This document shows positions 50,611-60,490 of a stretch of 64,000 bases of DNA, one piece after another. The position numbers and the translations under genes were made by a program. Source of the stretch: Candidatus Gastranaerophilales bacterium (GTDB lineage Bacteria > Cyanobacteriota > Vampirovibrionia > Gastranaerophilales > Gastranaerophilaceae); assembly GCA_947624325.1 (NCBI GenBank), contig CANQJT010000001.1:372001-436000 (forward strand), in the 5' to 3' direction. A model generated the notes under the pieces. It saw only the letters and a program-made list of their open reading frames with translations. It was not told the DNA's origin and searched no databases. Each line of letters starts with the position of its first letter. Position 1 is the first letter of the stretch.

Positions 50611-52917
50611 ATGAAAGTACAATCAATTTCAATAAATCCTATAGCAAAAAATAACAAAAATAATTCGGTAATTTTCAATAAACAATTACAAAATGATTGT
50701 TTTATACCAAGCAATTCTGTATCCTTCGGAAATAAAAAATGTTATAAACGGCAAAATCAAATAAATTTATATAATGCGAAGCTTGAAAAGCTTCAGGAAC
50801 TCGGGGTATGCGAAAAATCGGCTAAAAAATTTGCACATTTAGGCAGCAGTAAATATTACCGAGTTTGTGAACTTGCCAATGAAGGAGTTTTTGATAATGT
50901 AATTTCACAATTAATTCATTTAAAATCCGAACATTATCAAAAAGCATTAACCCTTGCACATATTGGCATTTATGATGATAAGCTGATTCATATTATAAAC
51001 AGTAAAAAGAACTTATATCAAAAAGCCATAAACCTAAATGAAGAAGGAATTGCTAAAGATTATATTCCGGATTATATAACATTAGGAAACGGGAAAATAA
51101 AAAGAGCAAGAAAACTTATAGCAAAAGGATATCCGCCTGATGTTGCCATGGCTTTTCTTGAAATTCCTTTTTTTAAACGACAAAAGTTTGAAAAATTAAT
51201 GAGAGATTACGATATTGATATAGAAACAGCTCTTACTGTTACTGCGCTTGATAAAAAAGAAAAATCAAACCTCCAAAAGTTTATTAATATGGGTTTATCT
51301 GTATATAATGCTTCTGACTTATGTCTTCTGGATAATGAGCAGCAGGAAAAAGCTGTTCAATTAATTAATATCGGATTATCGCACAATACAATTATGGACT
51401 TTATTTTATTGGACGATACAGATTTTGAAAGAGCAATAAATTTGTATAAAGAAGGGGTTAATGAAAGTTATATACCTCACATTATAGATATTGAAAATAA
51501 TAAAAAAATAAATAATCAATATAAAAATTTTCTAAAACAAGGTTACGGAAAAACATCTGCATATGCTCTATCATTATTGGATGATGATGAACTTCAAGCT
51601 TTTAGTGAATTATCTAAAATTAATCCGCAAATAAATGAACTGTTAAAAGATAATTATGATATTGAAATAATACCTCTTCAAGTAAAAGGAACAAATGCAG
51701 TAGTAATGAGCAAACAATTTTACACGGAAGATAAACAAAATGTTTATATCGTTAAAATATTTGATAAAACCGGACTTTTATCAGAAAGCAGAACTCAGGA
51801 AGATATTGATGATTCAAGCACATCATACCAAAGAAACGGCAACGATATATACCGTATTAAACATAACAAATTTGACGGCATTGATGAAATGACACACCTT
51901 CTTCTGGATGATAAAACAAAAGGAATAAAAGGAGTTATCCATACTACTTCTTCAAAAGTTTTTGAAGGTCTTTATGATTCAACATATTACAATATAAACG
52001 ACTTTAAAGAAGATATAAACCCTGATAGTATAAATTGTGATTTTGAAAACTCACTTAAACCTGATGCTCAAGGCACAGTAACCTCAAAAACCGTTAAAAA
52101 ACCTGACGGTTCAATTTCATATTCAGAAAGATTTTACAGATATAAAAACTTAATTGAAAGACATTATAATGTATTAAATGATGAAAACTCTAATATAATA
52201 AAAAGCAATTATTCTTATGAAATAACAAATGAAAACGGAGAAAAAATCCTTAATTTAAATAGAAGTTTTGAAAAGACCTCTAACAATACCGTTAAAAATA
52301 AAATTAACGGAACGGAATATATAATTAAATATGATGATAAAAATTATATAATAACCATTTCTGACGGAACAGCAACAAAAGAATTCCCGGTCAATGACAT
52401 TATAAAAGGCTATGCAAAAGACATTCTATGGCAGACATTAAAAACACTTCAAGCTGATTCACTTATTACATTAGTAAATAATATTGACAAATGGCACTAT
52501 TGCAGCAGCAACGATTCAAGTGCTGACGAAAATGACATGATATTATCATCCGGATTAAACGAAGGAATAATTAACCACGAAATTGGGCATTTTCTTTCTT
52601 TCAATAAAAAAGCAACAGAAGATAAAGAATTAAAACAAATATATTTAAAAGAAATGAATGCCTTTGAAAAGGTTATGCCGCATAATGAACAGGTATTTAT
52701 ACGTTATCTTTCACCATATGCATATTATTATGAAGATACTGATGGATTATCTGAATTTATTGCCGAGACTAATTCTCTGTTATGTTCTATAGGAATCAAT
52801 AAAGAAAAATACAAGACCAGAAATCAAATGCTTGTAAGATATTTCCCCGAAACAATTGCGAAGATTGCTCAATTATTAGGATATAACGATAATAAAAGTT
52901 TATTGGAAGAAAAATAA
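50611..52917 (+). CDS. HExxH metalloprotease-like protein with helical repeats and N-terminal SFG motif
   Basis: A 768-residue protein with AAAAGGAA before ATG. The N-terminus holds PSNSVSFGNKKCY (SFG at about 38-40). Residues 55-330 form about seven to eight helical repeats of 30-36 residues with pattern KAxxLxxxGIxxxxIxxxI (for example KAINLNEEGIAKDYIPDYI). A mixed beta region follows. The C-terminal domain has GIINHEIGHFLSF (His656, Glu657, His660), then GLSEFIAETN with candidate third ligand Glu715 or Glu719. The layout resembles gluzincin or lethal-factor-like zinc peptidases. There is no signal peptide. A secreted toxin-like protease is possible; target unknown. Confidence 0.72.
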   Translation: MKVQSISINPIAKNNKNNSVIFNKQLQNDCFIPSNSVSFGNKKCYKRQNQINLYNAKLEKLQELGVCEKSAKKFAHLGSSKYYRVCELANEGVFDNVISQLIHLKSEHYQKALTLAHIGIYDDKLIHIINSKKNLYQKAINLNEEGIAKDYIPDYITLGNGKIKRARKLIAKGYPPDVAMAFLEIPFFKRQKFEKLMRDYDIDIETALTVTALDKKEKSNLQKFINMGLSVYNASDLCLLDNEQQEKAVQLINIGLSHNTIMDFILLDDTDFERAINLYKEGVNESYIPHIIDIENNKKINNQYKNFLKQGYGKTSAYALSLLDDDELQAFSELSKINPQINELLKDNYDIEIIPLQVKGTNAVVMSKQFYTEDKQNVYIVKIFDKTGLLSESRTQEDIDDSSTSYQRNGNDIYRIKHNKFDGIDEMTHLLLDDKTKGIKGVIHTTSSKVFEGLYDSTYYNINDFKEDINPDSINCDFENSLKPDAQGTVTSKTVKKPDGSISYSERFYRYKNLIERHYNVLNDENSNIIKSNYSYEITNENGEKILNLNRSFEKTSNNTVKNKINGTEYIIKYDDKNYIITISDGTATKEFPVNDIIKGYAKDILWQTLKTLQADSLITLVNNIDKWHYCSSNDSSADENDMILSSGLNEGIINHEIGHFLSFNKKATEDKELKQIYLKEMNAFEKVMPHNEQVFIRYLSPYAYYYEDTDGLSEFIAETNSLLCSIGINKEKYKTRNQMLVRYFPETIAKIAQLLGYNDNKSLLEEK

Positions 52918-52918
52918 A

Positions 52919-53046
52919 TTAATCTAGTGTCGCACTCTGCCACCGCCTCCTCGTCGCTGTACGAGTGCTCACCTTTTCAATATGCCACTCTCAAAATTTT
53001 ACTCAATCCACTGCGTGGCTTATCGTAAAATTTTGTTCGGGCAAAT
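52919..53046 (+). repeat. Structured intergenic repeat, copy 2 (128 bases, internal deletion)
   Basis: Nearly identical to both ends of the element at 31261-31489 in the opposite genomic orientation, but with 102 internal bases replaced by CCT. CTCGTCGCTGTACGAG and the TAAAATTTTG arms around CCAC-TGC-GTGG can fold. In both copies the element points the same way relative to the downstream gene (response regulator and mtaB). Confidence 0.85.
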
Positions 53047-53060
53047 TTTTAATTTATAAT
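53033..53060 (+). promoter_or_regulatory. Predicted mtaB promoter at the end of the repeat
   Basis: TATAAT at 53055-53060 lies only 8 bases before the ATG at 53069. A TTGTTC-like -35 box at 53033-53038 lies inside the repeat, with a 16-base spacer. No Shine-Dalgarno is visible, so the message could be leaderless. Confidence 0.45.
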
Positions 53061-53068
53061 AAATAAAT

Positions 53069-54364
53069 ATGAAAAAGTTTATTATAAAAACATTGGGATG
53101 TAAGACAAATCAAATAGAATCGGCATTAATTGCCGAGATAATGACTAATGCAGGCTATAGTGAAGTAACTAAAACACAGGAGGCGGATTATTATATATTA
53201 AATTCCTGCTCTGTTACACATATCGCCGACAGTAAAAATTTATCATATTTAAGAAGAGCAAAAAGAGAAAACCCTAAAATTATAACTGTTTTGACAGGGT
53301 GTATGGCTCAATTGGAAAAAGATATGATTATCAAAAAAAATCTTGCAGATTATGTAATAGGAAACTATGAAAAAAATGACATTGTTAAAATATTAGAAAA
53401 AAATCAAAATATTGCAGTAAGCGACATATTTGAACACGATTTTTTCAGATATGAAAAAATTCATCAAATACATAGAACAAGGGCATCGGTTAAAATTCAA
53501 GACGGATGCAGTAATAGGTGCAGTTACTGTACAATCCCGTTTGCAAGGGGCAAAAACCGTTCTAACGGTATTGAAAATATTATTGAACAAATTAACCTAT
53601 TTGCACAAAACGGCTATTATGAAACTGTTTTAACAGGAATTCACATCGGGCAGTGGGGAAGTGATTTTGACGATAAAAAAAACCTGCAAGAACTCCTTGA
53701 AAAAATTGAAGAAACAAATATTAACCGCTACAGGCTCGGGAGTTTAAATCCTTTAGAACTTAACGAAAACTTTATAGAATTCTTATCAAAATCAAAAAAA
53801 TTTTGTCCTCACTTTCATCTTTCACTCCAGTCTGTCTGTGATAAAACCTTAAAGAATATGAACAGGCACTATAGTGCTTCTCAAATTTTTGAACTCGTAA
53901 ATTTAATAAATTCAAAATTTGATAAGGCTTTTATCGGAAGCGATATAATTATGGGCTTCCCTGATGAAACTGATGAAGACTTTGAAATAACAAGGCAAAA
54001 CCTTGATAAACTTAACCTTTCAAGAATTCACGTTTTCCCTTATTCAAGGAGGAAAGGAACTATCGCTGATACAATGCCTAATCAAATCCCTGAAATTATA
54101 AAAAAAGAAAGATGTAAAATAATTCAGGAAATATCAGACAAAAAATATTTTGAATTTTTAAAAGCGAATATCGGAACAGAAAACGAAGTAATAATTGAAA
54201 AAAACAGAGATAAAAAGACAAATCTTTTAAAAGGAGTAACAAAAAATTATATAAATGTCCTGATAAACGACAAAGATGAATACAAAGACAAATTACAAAA
54301 AGTTTATATTACGGGGTTTTCTCTGGATAACACAAAACTCCTTGCAAATATTCTATGTAACTGA
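53069..54364 (+). CDS. mtaB: tRNA (N6-threonylcarbamoyladenosine-C2) methylthiotransferase
   Basis: A 431-residue radical-SAM enzyme that adds a methylthio group to t6A37 of tRNAs reading ANN codons. The N-terminal UPF0004 domain has TLGCKTNQIESALIAE, NSCSVTH and LTGCMAQ for the auxiliary cluster. The radical-SAM motif is GCSNRCSYCTIPFARGKNRS. A TRAM-like end follows. CKTNQIES is typical of MtaB, as opposed to the CQMN of MiaB. It starts without a clear ribosome site, directly after repeat copy 2. Confidence 0.93.
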   Translation: MKKFIIKTLGCKTNQIESALIAEIMTNAGYSEVTKTQEADYYILNSCSVTHIADSKNLSYLRRAKRENPKIITVLTGCMAQLEKDMIIKKNLADYVIGNYEKNDIVKILEKNQNIAVSDIFEHDFFRYEKIHQIHRTRASVKIQDGCSNRCSYCTIPFARGKNRSNGIENIIEQINLFAQNGYYETVLTGIHIGQWGSDFDDKKNLQELLEKIEETNINRYRLGSLNPLELNENFIEFLSKSKKFCPHFHLSLQSVCDKTLKNMNRHYSASQIFELVNLINSKFDKAFIGSDIIMGFPDETDEDFEITRQNLDKLNLSRIHVFPYSRRKGTIADTMPNQIPEIIKKERCKIIQEISDKKYFEFLKANIGTENEVIIEKNRDKKTNLLKGVTKNYINVLINDKDEYKDKLQKVYITGFSLDNTKLLANILCN

Positions 54365-54373
54365 CATTATGTA

Positions 54374-54802
54374 TTAATCCCATACTCTGCCATATTTAGC
54401 ATCATCATAGTATTCCGCATCTTCATAATATTCTTTCGGAATATTATTTCTAAATCCGCCGTACATTGCAAAATATTGTCTGTAACCTTCTTGTTTATGT
54501 CTGTCAAAAATTCCTATAACATTTTTAACCATATCGAAAACATGATTTACGGGATATTTATCATAATCGCATTTTATGTATGCAGAGGGTTCTTTCCTTT
54601 TTTCAAAAGTATCTTTATCAAGAGATAATGCACCGGGGTTTGCAATCTGGACTGTTAATGCCGTTGGGTGTCCGTTTTTAACTTGTGTATCTACTTTTAT
54701 ATCATGGTTATCAACAAAACCATTTTTATAAAACACATTTTGCCCGTATTTACCGTACGGGTCATTAAAATATAATGTACCTTTAATATTTACACCTGCC
54801 AT
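54374..54802 (-). CDS. Unknown protein (142 residues)
   Basis: Not recognised. AAAGGAAGG precedes the ATG. It begins MAGVNIKGTLYFNDPYGKY, contains VKNGHPTALTVQIANPGAL, and ends in a Tyr/Asp-rich tail (YYEDAEYYDDAKYGRVWD). It is compact, with no membrane segment. It is convergent with mtaB (9 bases between stops). Confidence 0.6.
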   Translation of the reverse strand: MAGVNIKGTLYFNDPYGKYGQNVFYKNGFVDNHDIKVDTQVKNGHPTALTVQIANPGALSLDKDTFEKRKEPSAYIKCDYDKYPVNHVFDMVKNVIGIFDRHKQEGYRQYFAMYGGFRNNIPKEYYEDAEYYDDAKYGRVWD

Positions 54803-54968
54803 AATTAACCTTCCTTTCAGATATGTATTTTAAAACAAATTAATATCTGATTTTTACTTTTTACATTATTATTTTAACATTCTCTTTACAAAAAAATATT
54901 ATTTAATTTACTTTTTCATCTTGAAAAGATAAAATATACATATTAATGTCAGGATAAGGGGATAGAAA

Positions 54969-57900
54969 ATGCGTTATGTGCCTTTGCACGTGCATTCTGA
55001 ATACAGTTTATTGGATGGGGCAATCAGGAATAAAGAACTTATTGAATTTGCTCAGGAAAATAATTTTGAAGCCGTTGCCGTAACTGACCATGGTGTTATG
55101 TATGGCGCTATCGAGTTATACAGATTGGGTAAAGATAAACAATTTAAAGTAATTTTAGGTTGTGAGTTTTATGTTATTAACGGAGATATTGAAGACCCTA
55201 ATTGCAACAACAATGAAAGATATCACCTTGTTCTATTGGCAAAAAACAATACAGGATATAAAAATCTTGTAAAATTGGTATCAATAGCTCATATCAAAGG
55301 ATTTTACCGCAGACCGAGGATTAACAAAGAAATACTGGAAGCCCATAGCGAAGGTTTAATATGCCTGTCTGCCTGCATCCAAGGTGAAATTTCAAGAAAT
55401 ATTATTAACGGAAACAAAGATGGGGCAAGAAGAACAGCTAAATATTTTAAAGACTTATTTAAAGATGATTTTTATATTGAACTGCAAGACCACAACTTAG
55501 ATGAAGAAAAACAGGCGAATGCGGAATTAATTAAAATAGCGCAGGAATATGATATTCCAATGGTTATTACAAATGACAGCCACTATCTGAAAAAAGAAGA
55601 TGCTAACTGGCATGATACATTATTATGCATCCAAACAAATGCTTTAAAAGATGAAGAGGACAGGTTCAAGTTTCCGAATAATGAATTTTATGTAAAAACA
55701 ATAGATGAACTTAGAGAATCCTTCAGGTGGATGGATTCCGATATGTTTGAGCAGGCGATTGAAAATACGGCAATAATTGCAGATAAGTGTCACGTAATAA
55801 TCAAAATGGGAGAAAATATACTGCCTTCTTTTGATGTACCTGCAAATCACACAATACCTTCATATTTAAATTATCTTGTAAGAAAAGGGATGGATGAAAA
55901 ATATAAAGAAATTACACCTGAAATTGATGCAAGAGCGAAATATGAACTTGAAATAATTAATAAAATGGGGTTCGATGCATACTTCTTAATTGTATGGGAC
56001 TTTATAAACTATGCCAAAACCCACGGAATTCCCGTAGGTCCCGGGAGGGGTTCAGCCGCTGGAAGTTTAGTCGCATATGCACTCGGAATTACCAATCTTG
56101 ACCCTATTAAACATAATCTGTTGTTTGAAAGATTTCTTAACCCTGAAAGAATTAGCATGCCTGATGTCGATATAGACTTCGGGGACGGCAGAGAAAAAGT
56201 TATAGAATATGTAACTGAAAAGTACGGTATTGATAAAGTCTGCCAAATAATTACCTTCGGTACATTATCAGCAAAAGCGGCAATAAAAGCAGTTGCAAGA
56301 GTTATGAACCTGCCGTTTGAAATATCTAACAGGGTAAGCCAGTATGTACCTACGGAAGTCGGAATTACAATAGAAAAAGCACTCGAAAATTCTCCCGATT
56401 TGAAAAAAGTCTATGATGAAGATGCGCTTATAAGAAAAATAATAGATGAAGCAAAAAAAATAGAAGGTATAAAGCAAAATACCGGCATGCACGCAGCAGG
56501 TGTAATAATATCACACCAACCGTTAGATGAGATAGTTCCCGTACAAAAAGCAAAAGACGGAAATGTTATAACCGAATATCCAAAAGAAGACTGTGAAAAA
56601 ATCGGACTTTTAAAAATGGATTTCTTGGGCTTAAAGAACTTAACAATCATAATGCAAACCATTGAAATGATAAAAGAACGGCACGGAGTCGAAGTAGACA
56701 TAAATAATATTCCGCTTGATGACCCTGCCGTTTATAAAATGCTGATGAGCGGTAACACAGACGGTGTATTCCAGTTAGAATCAGCAGGAATGAAAAAACT
56801 TGTAAGAGATTTAAAGCCATCCGTCTTTGAAGACTTAGGTGCTTTAGTGGCACTATTCCGCCCGGGTCCGTTAGAATCAGGCATGATTGATAACTTTGTT
56901 AAAAGAAAACACGGAAAACAGGAAATAAAATATGCACATCCTCTGCTTGAAAGTGTTTTAAAAGATACATACGGAACAATTGTTTATCAGGAACAAATAA
57001 TGCAGATATTCCAAGTACTTGCTGATTATACACTGGGCGAAGCTGATATGGTTCGCCGTATGATGGGTAAGAAAAAGCTTGAAGAAATGGCAAAACAAAA
57101 AGTCCGATTTGTTGAAGCGGCAAGTAAAAAAGGAATGACTCCTGAAGCAGCGGATGAACTGTTTGAACAAATTGAAAGTTTTGCAAAATATTGCTTCAAC
57201 AGGTCTCACTCTGCAGCATATGCGTTTGTTGCTTATCAAACAGCATACTTAAAAGCTCATTATCCCGTTGAATACTTATGTGCTATGCTGACAAATTCAA
57301 AAGATGATCTTGATAAAATACAGCTGTATATTTCAGAAGCTCAAAAACAGGGAATAAAAGTCCTCCCTCCTGATATTAATAAATCTAATGCGGAATTTAC
57401 CCCTGACGGAAATAATATAAGGTTCGGTTTAAATTCAATTAAAGGTATAGGGGAAATCGTACTTAAAGAAACTATAGATATAAGAAATAAAGGCGGTGAA
57501 TTTAAATCAATTCAAGATTTTACGCAAAGAATTAACCCCAAAATTATAAACAGAAAAGCACTTGAAAATTATACAAAAGCAGGCGCAATGATCTGTCTTG
57601 AGCCTTCAAGAAAAAAATTATTTAATAATATTGAAAATATATTAAATGCAGCAGCAAAAGAATATGAAGCAAAAGAAAAAGGACAGGTAAGTTTATTTTC
57701 GGGGTTTGAAGGAATATCATCTGGAAACAGCTACCAAATGCAAAATTTTGAAATGTTTGGAAGTGATGAAGATTTTACGGATAAAGAAATCCAAGAATTT
57801 GAAAAAGAATATCTCGGATTTTACGTTACAAGCCATCCATTAGAAGCAATCAGAGATAAACTCCCCTTCCTTACAACACACAATATTTCAGATTTATTAG

Positions 57901-58412
57901 ACCTGTCTAATGATACTTCTGTTACTATTTGCGGAATGGTAAGTTCCGTAAGAACAATCCCCACAAAAAAAGATCCGACAAAATTTTTAAAATCCGGTGT
58001 AATAGAAGATTTAACGGGTGAAATAGCTTTTGTTGCCTTCCATAAGACATTAGAACAATGTAATTCTTTAATTGAGCAGGAAAAGAAAATTATAATTTCG
58101 GGACGGTATCAAAAAAAAGAAGATGGTTCACAGCAAATAATTATTGAAAATGTTAAACCTGTTGAAAATAGTAATATAGTAACCATCTCACTAAAACAAG
58201 AAATAAATTATGAAACCTTAATGGCAATAAAAGATATGCTTGTTAACTTTAAAGGTTCTGACCCTCTAATTATTAAAACAACAGATGAGGGAAAAGAATC
58301 AAAAATTCTTGCATCACCTAATTTTTGGACAAATGCATCTAACGATTTAACACAGACACTTGAAAAAGCATTCCCTGATTTTATTGATGTTAATATTTGT
58401 TCATTAGAATAA
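54969..58412 (+). CDS. dnaE: DNA polymerase III alpha subunit
   Basis: A 1147-residue replicative polymerase of usual DnaE length. The PHP domain starts at YVPLHVHSEYSLLDGA with AVTDHG. The palm carries the two-Asp motif DVDIDFGDGRE after GPGRGSAAGSLVAY. The tau/beta-binding region and a C-terminal OB-fold (about 985-1060) follow. RPGPLESGMIDNFVKRK and NRSHSAAYAFVAYQTAYLK are other diagnostic blocks. AAGGGGAT precedes the ATG. Confidence 0.97.
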   Translation: MRYVPLHVHSEYSLLDGAIRNKELIEFAQENNFEAVAVTDHGVMYGAIELYRLGKDKQFKVILGCEFYVINGDIEDPNCNNNERYHLVLLAKNNTGYKNLVKLVSIAHIKGFYRRPRINKEILEAHSEGLICLSACIQGEISRNIINGNKDGARRTAKYFKDLFKDDFYIELQDHNLDEEKQANAELIKIAQEYDIPMVITNDSHYLKKEDANWHDTLLCIQTNALKDEEDRFKFPNNEFYVKTIDELRESFRWMDSDMFEQAIENTAIIADKCHVIIKMGENILPSFDVPANHTIPSYLNYLVRKGMDEKYKEITPEIDARAKYELEIINKMGFDAYFLIVWDFINYAKTHGIPVGPGRGSAAGSLVAYALGITNLDPIKHNLLFERFLNPERISMPDVDIDFGDGREKVIEYVTEKYGIDKVCQIITFGTLSAKAAIKAVARVMNLPFEISNRVSQYVPTEVGITIEKALENSPDLKKVYDEDALIRKIIDEAKKIEGIKQNTGMHAAGVIISHQPLDEIVPVQKAKDGNVITEYPKEDCEKIGLLKMDFLGLKNLTIIMQTIEMIKERHGVEVDINNIPLDDPAVYKMLMSGNTDGVFQLESAGMKKLVRDLKPSVFEDLGALVALFRPGPLESGMIDNFVKRKHGKQEIKYAHPLLESVLKDTYGTIVYQEQIMQIFQVLADYTLGEADMVRRMMGKKKLEEMAKQKVRFVEAASKKGMTPEAADELFEQIESFAKYCFNRSHSAAYAFVAYQTAYLKAHYPVEYLCAMLTNSKDDLDKIQLYISEAQKQGIKVLPPDINKSNAEFTPDGNNIRFGLNSIKGIGEIVLKETIDIRNKGGEFKSIQDFTQRINPKIINRKALENYTKAGAMICLEPSRKKLFNNIENILNAAAKEYEAKEKGQVSLFSGFEGISSGNSYQMQNFEMFGSDEDFTDKEIQEFEKEYLGFYVTSHPLEAIRDKLPFLTTHNISDLLDLSNDTSVTICGMVSSVRTIPTKKDPTKFLKSGVIEDLTGEIAFVAFHKTLEQCNSLIEQEKKIIISGRYQKKEDGSQQIIIENVKPVENSNIVTISLKQEINYETLMAIKDMLVNFKGSDPLIIKTTDEGKESKILASPNFWTNASNDLTQTLEKAFPDFIDVNICSLE

Positions 58413-58414
58413 AA

Positions 58415-59542
58415 CTAATCTTTTGGTGCCGAAAATTCTGAAGGAATTCTAAAATCAATATTCTTTGCAAGGAACGAATACTTTGCATATACACTTTCCG
58501 GATTTTTTCTTGCTTCATCTATCTTATCAGATAATGAAACGAAAATTTTAGCCAGTTCAGGATCAAATTGAGTACCTGCACATCTGTTAATTTCATTCAT
58601 GGCTGTTTCATGAGATAATGCAGTTCTGTATGGTCTTGTAGATGTCATTGCATCATAGGTATCAGCTAAAGCAATTATTCTTCCGGGAAGCGGAATTTGT
58701 TCACCTTTTAATCCGTCAGGATACCCTGTTCCATCCCATTTTTCGTGATGAGCTTTCACCCATTCCGATATTATTTGAAGTTTTTTAATATTAACAACAA
58801 TTTTCTCACCCCTGACAGGATGTGACTTCATAACTAAAAATTCATCATCCGTTAATCTGCCGTTTTTACATAATATGCTTTTCGGCATTGCTATTTTTCC
58901 AATATCATGAAGCAATCCTGCTATTTCAATATCTTCCATATAAGCTTCATCAAGATTTAATTCTCTTGCTAAAATCATAGAATATAATGTCACTCTTAAT
59001 GAATGTCCGTTCGTATATGAATCTTTTGTATCAAGTGCATTTGAAATAGCTCTTATGGTCTTATATAAAAGTTCTCTTAATTCATTATAAAAAACTTTAT
59101 TATTGCTTGCCATTGAATACTTTTCAATACCGCTTTCAACTGCAATTTTTAATTCTTCAGGCTCAAACGGTTTTAAGATATATTGAAATAACTCACAATC
59201 ATTGATGGCTGAAACTATAATATCCGTATCAACGTGACCTGTTAAAAGTATTTTAACAATTTGCGGATTTGTTTGTCGTACTTGTTTAAGAAACTCAGTA
59301 CCTTCCATTTGAGGCATCTTTTGGTCACTGACAATTAATGATATTTCGTCACCATGTTCTTTAACAACATCCAATGCTTCTATACCATTATGTGCAGTTA
59401 AAATATTGTATTTACCTCTAAAAGTTCTTTTTAAAAGCTGAAGGTTATTTTCCTCATCATCAACAATGAGAACAGTATGTTTCTCATCATTACCCAGGTT
59501 TAATACAACCTCTAAACTTTCTTTTAATTCGCAAGAACCCAT
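58415..59542 (-). CDS. HD-GYP response regulator (cyclic-di-GMP phosphodiesterase)
   Basis: A 375-residue protein. The receiver domain (about 20-140) has VLIVDDEENN, phospho-acceptor LIVSDQKMPQMEG and LTGH. The HD-GYP domain (about 170-350) contains HDIGKIAMP, KSHPVRGEKI, HHEKWDGTGYPDGLKGEQIPL and DTYDAMTSTRPYR. All expected metal ligands are present, so it should hydrolyse cyclic di-GMP under phosphorelay control. No kinase is adjacent; the second HD-GYP gene lies 0.9 kb away on the same strand. Confidence 0.94.
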   Translation of the reverse strand: MGSCELKESLEVVLNLGNDEKHTVLIVDDEENNLQLLKRTFRGKYNILTAHNGIEALDVVKEHGDEISLIVSDQKMPQMEGTEFLKQVRQTNPQIVKILLTGHVDTDIIVSAINDCELFQYILKPFEPEELKIAVESGIEKYSMASNNKVFYNELRELLYKTIRAISNALDTKDSYTNGHSLRVTLYSMILARELNLDEAYMEDIEIAGLLHDIGKIAMPKSILCKNGRLTDDEFLVMKSHPVRGEKIVVNIKKLQIISEWVKAHHEKWDGTGYPDGLKGEQIPLPGRIIALADTYDAMTSTRPYRTALSHETAMNEINRCAGTQFDPELAKIFVSLSDKIDEARKNPESVYAKYSFLAKNIDFRIPSEFSAPKD

Positions 59543-59698
59543 TATTTTATCACCAATATCCTATTTATTTTATTAACGGCAATTACAATCTATAGCTTTA
59601 ATTTATTATAACATTTTTTTACAAAAGTTAACAAGTTTTTTATTTTGATATGATTAAAAATGGATTATAATTGATATAAATTTTATGACAGAGGAAAC

Positions 59699-60490
59699 AT
59701 GTTAAACGGAAAAAAGATAGTTGTTGTAATGCCTGCATATAATGCGGAAAAAACTTTAAAACAAACTTATAATGATATTTATAAAGATATTGTCGATGAA
59801 ATTATTCTTACTGATGATAAATCTTCCGATAATACAAAAGAAATAGCCAAAGACCTAAATATAACAACAATAGTGCATAAAGAGAATATGGGTTACGGCG
59901 GAAATCAAAAGTCTTGTTACACAGCGGCATTAAAATCAGATGCCGATATTGTAATAATGCTTCATCCCGACTATCAATATACTCCGAAACTTATACCTGC
60001 AATAGCTTCCATGCTTGCATTTGAAGAATATGATGCCGTAATTGCCTCAAGAATGCTGTCAAACGCACTGGAAGGCGGAATGCCTTTATACAAATATATT
60101 GCAAATAAGTTTTTAACTTCGTTTGAAAACTTTTTTTTAGGTCAGCACTTATCTGAATATCATACGGGATTTAGAGGGTTCAAAAAGAAAGTACTTGAAA
60201 ATCTACCTTTAGAAGATTGTGATGATGACTTTGTATTTGATAATGAAATGCTGGCACTTATTTGCTATTACGGATATAAAATAGGGGAAATAAGCTGTCC
60301 TACGAAATATTTTCCCGAAGCTTCTTCCATAAACTTTATTCGTTCCTGCAAATACGGTCTTGGGGTATTAAGTGTAAGCATTAAGTATTTTTTAGCATAC
60401 ACAGGAATATTTAAATCCAAAATTTTTAGAAAAGATGCTAAAAAATTAGATATAAATGCCGAACTGCCTTATTATCATAAGACTAATTAA
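59699..60490 (+). CDS. Family 2 glycosyltransferase (dolichol-phosphate-mannose synthase-like)
   Basis: A 263-residue enzyme with GAGG before ATG. IVVVMPAYNAEKTLKQT, EIILTDDKSSDNT and IVIMLHPDYQYTP are GT2 motifs, and GMPLYKYIANKFLTSFENF plus EYHTGFRGFKKKVLE match the dolichol-phosphate-sugar synthase group. One possible hydrophobic segment lies near the C-terminus. It likely transfers a sugar to a lipid carrier. It is convergent with the next gene, overlapping by 4 bases. Confidence 0.88.
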   Translation: MLNGKKIVVVMPAYNAEKTLKQTYNDIYKDIVDEIILTDDKSSDNTKEIAKDLNITTIVHKENMGYGGNQKSCYTAALKSDADIVIMLHPDYQYTPKLIPAIASMLAFEEYDAVIASRMLSNALEGGMPLYKYIANKFLTSFENFFLGQHLSEYHTGFRGFKKKVLENLPLEDCDDDFVFDNEMLALICYYGYKIGEISCPTKYFPEASSINFIRSCKYGLGVLSVSIKYFLAYTGIFKSKIFRKDAKKLDINAELPYYHKTN

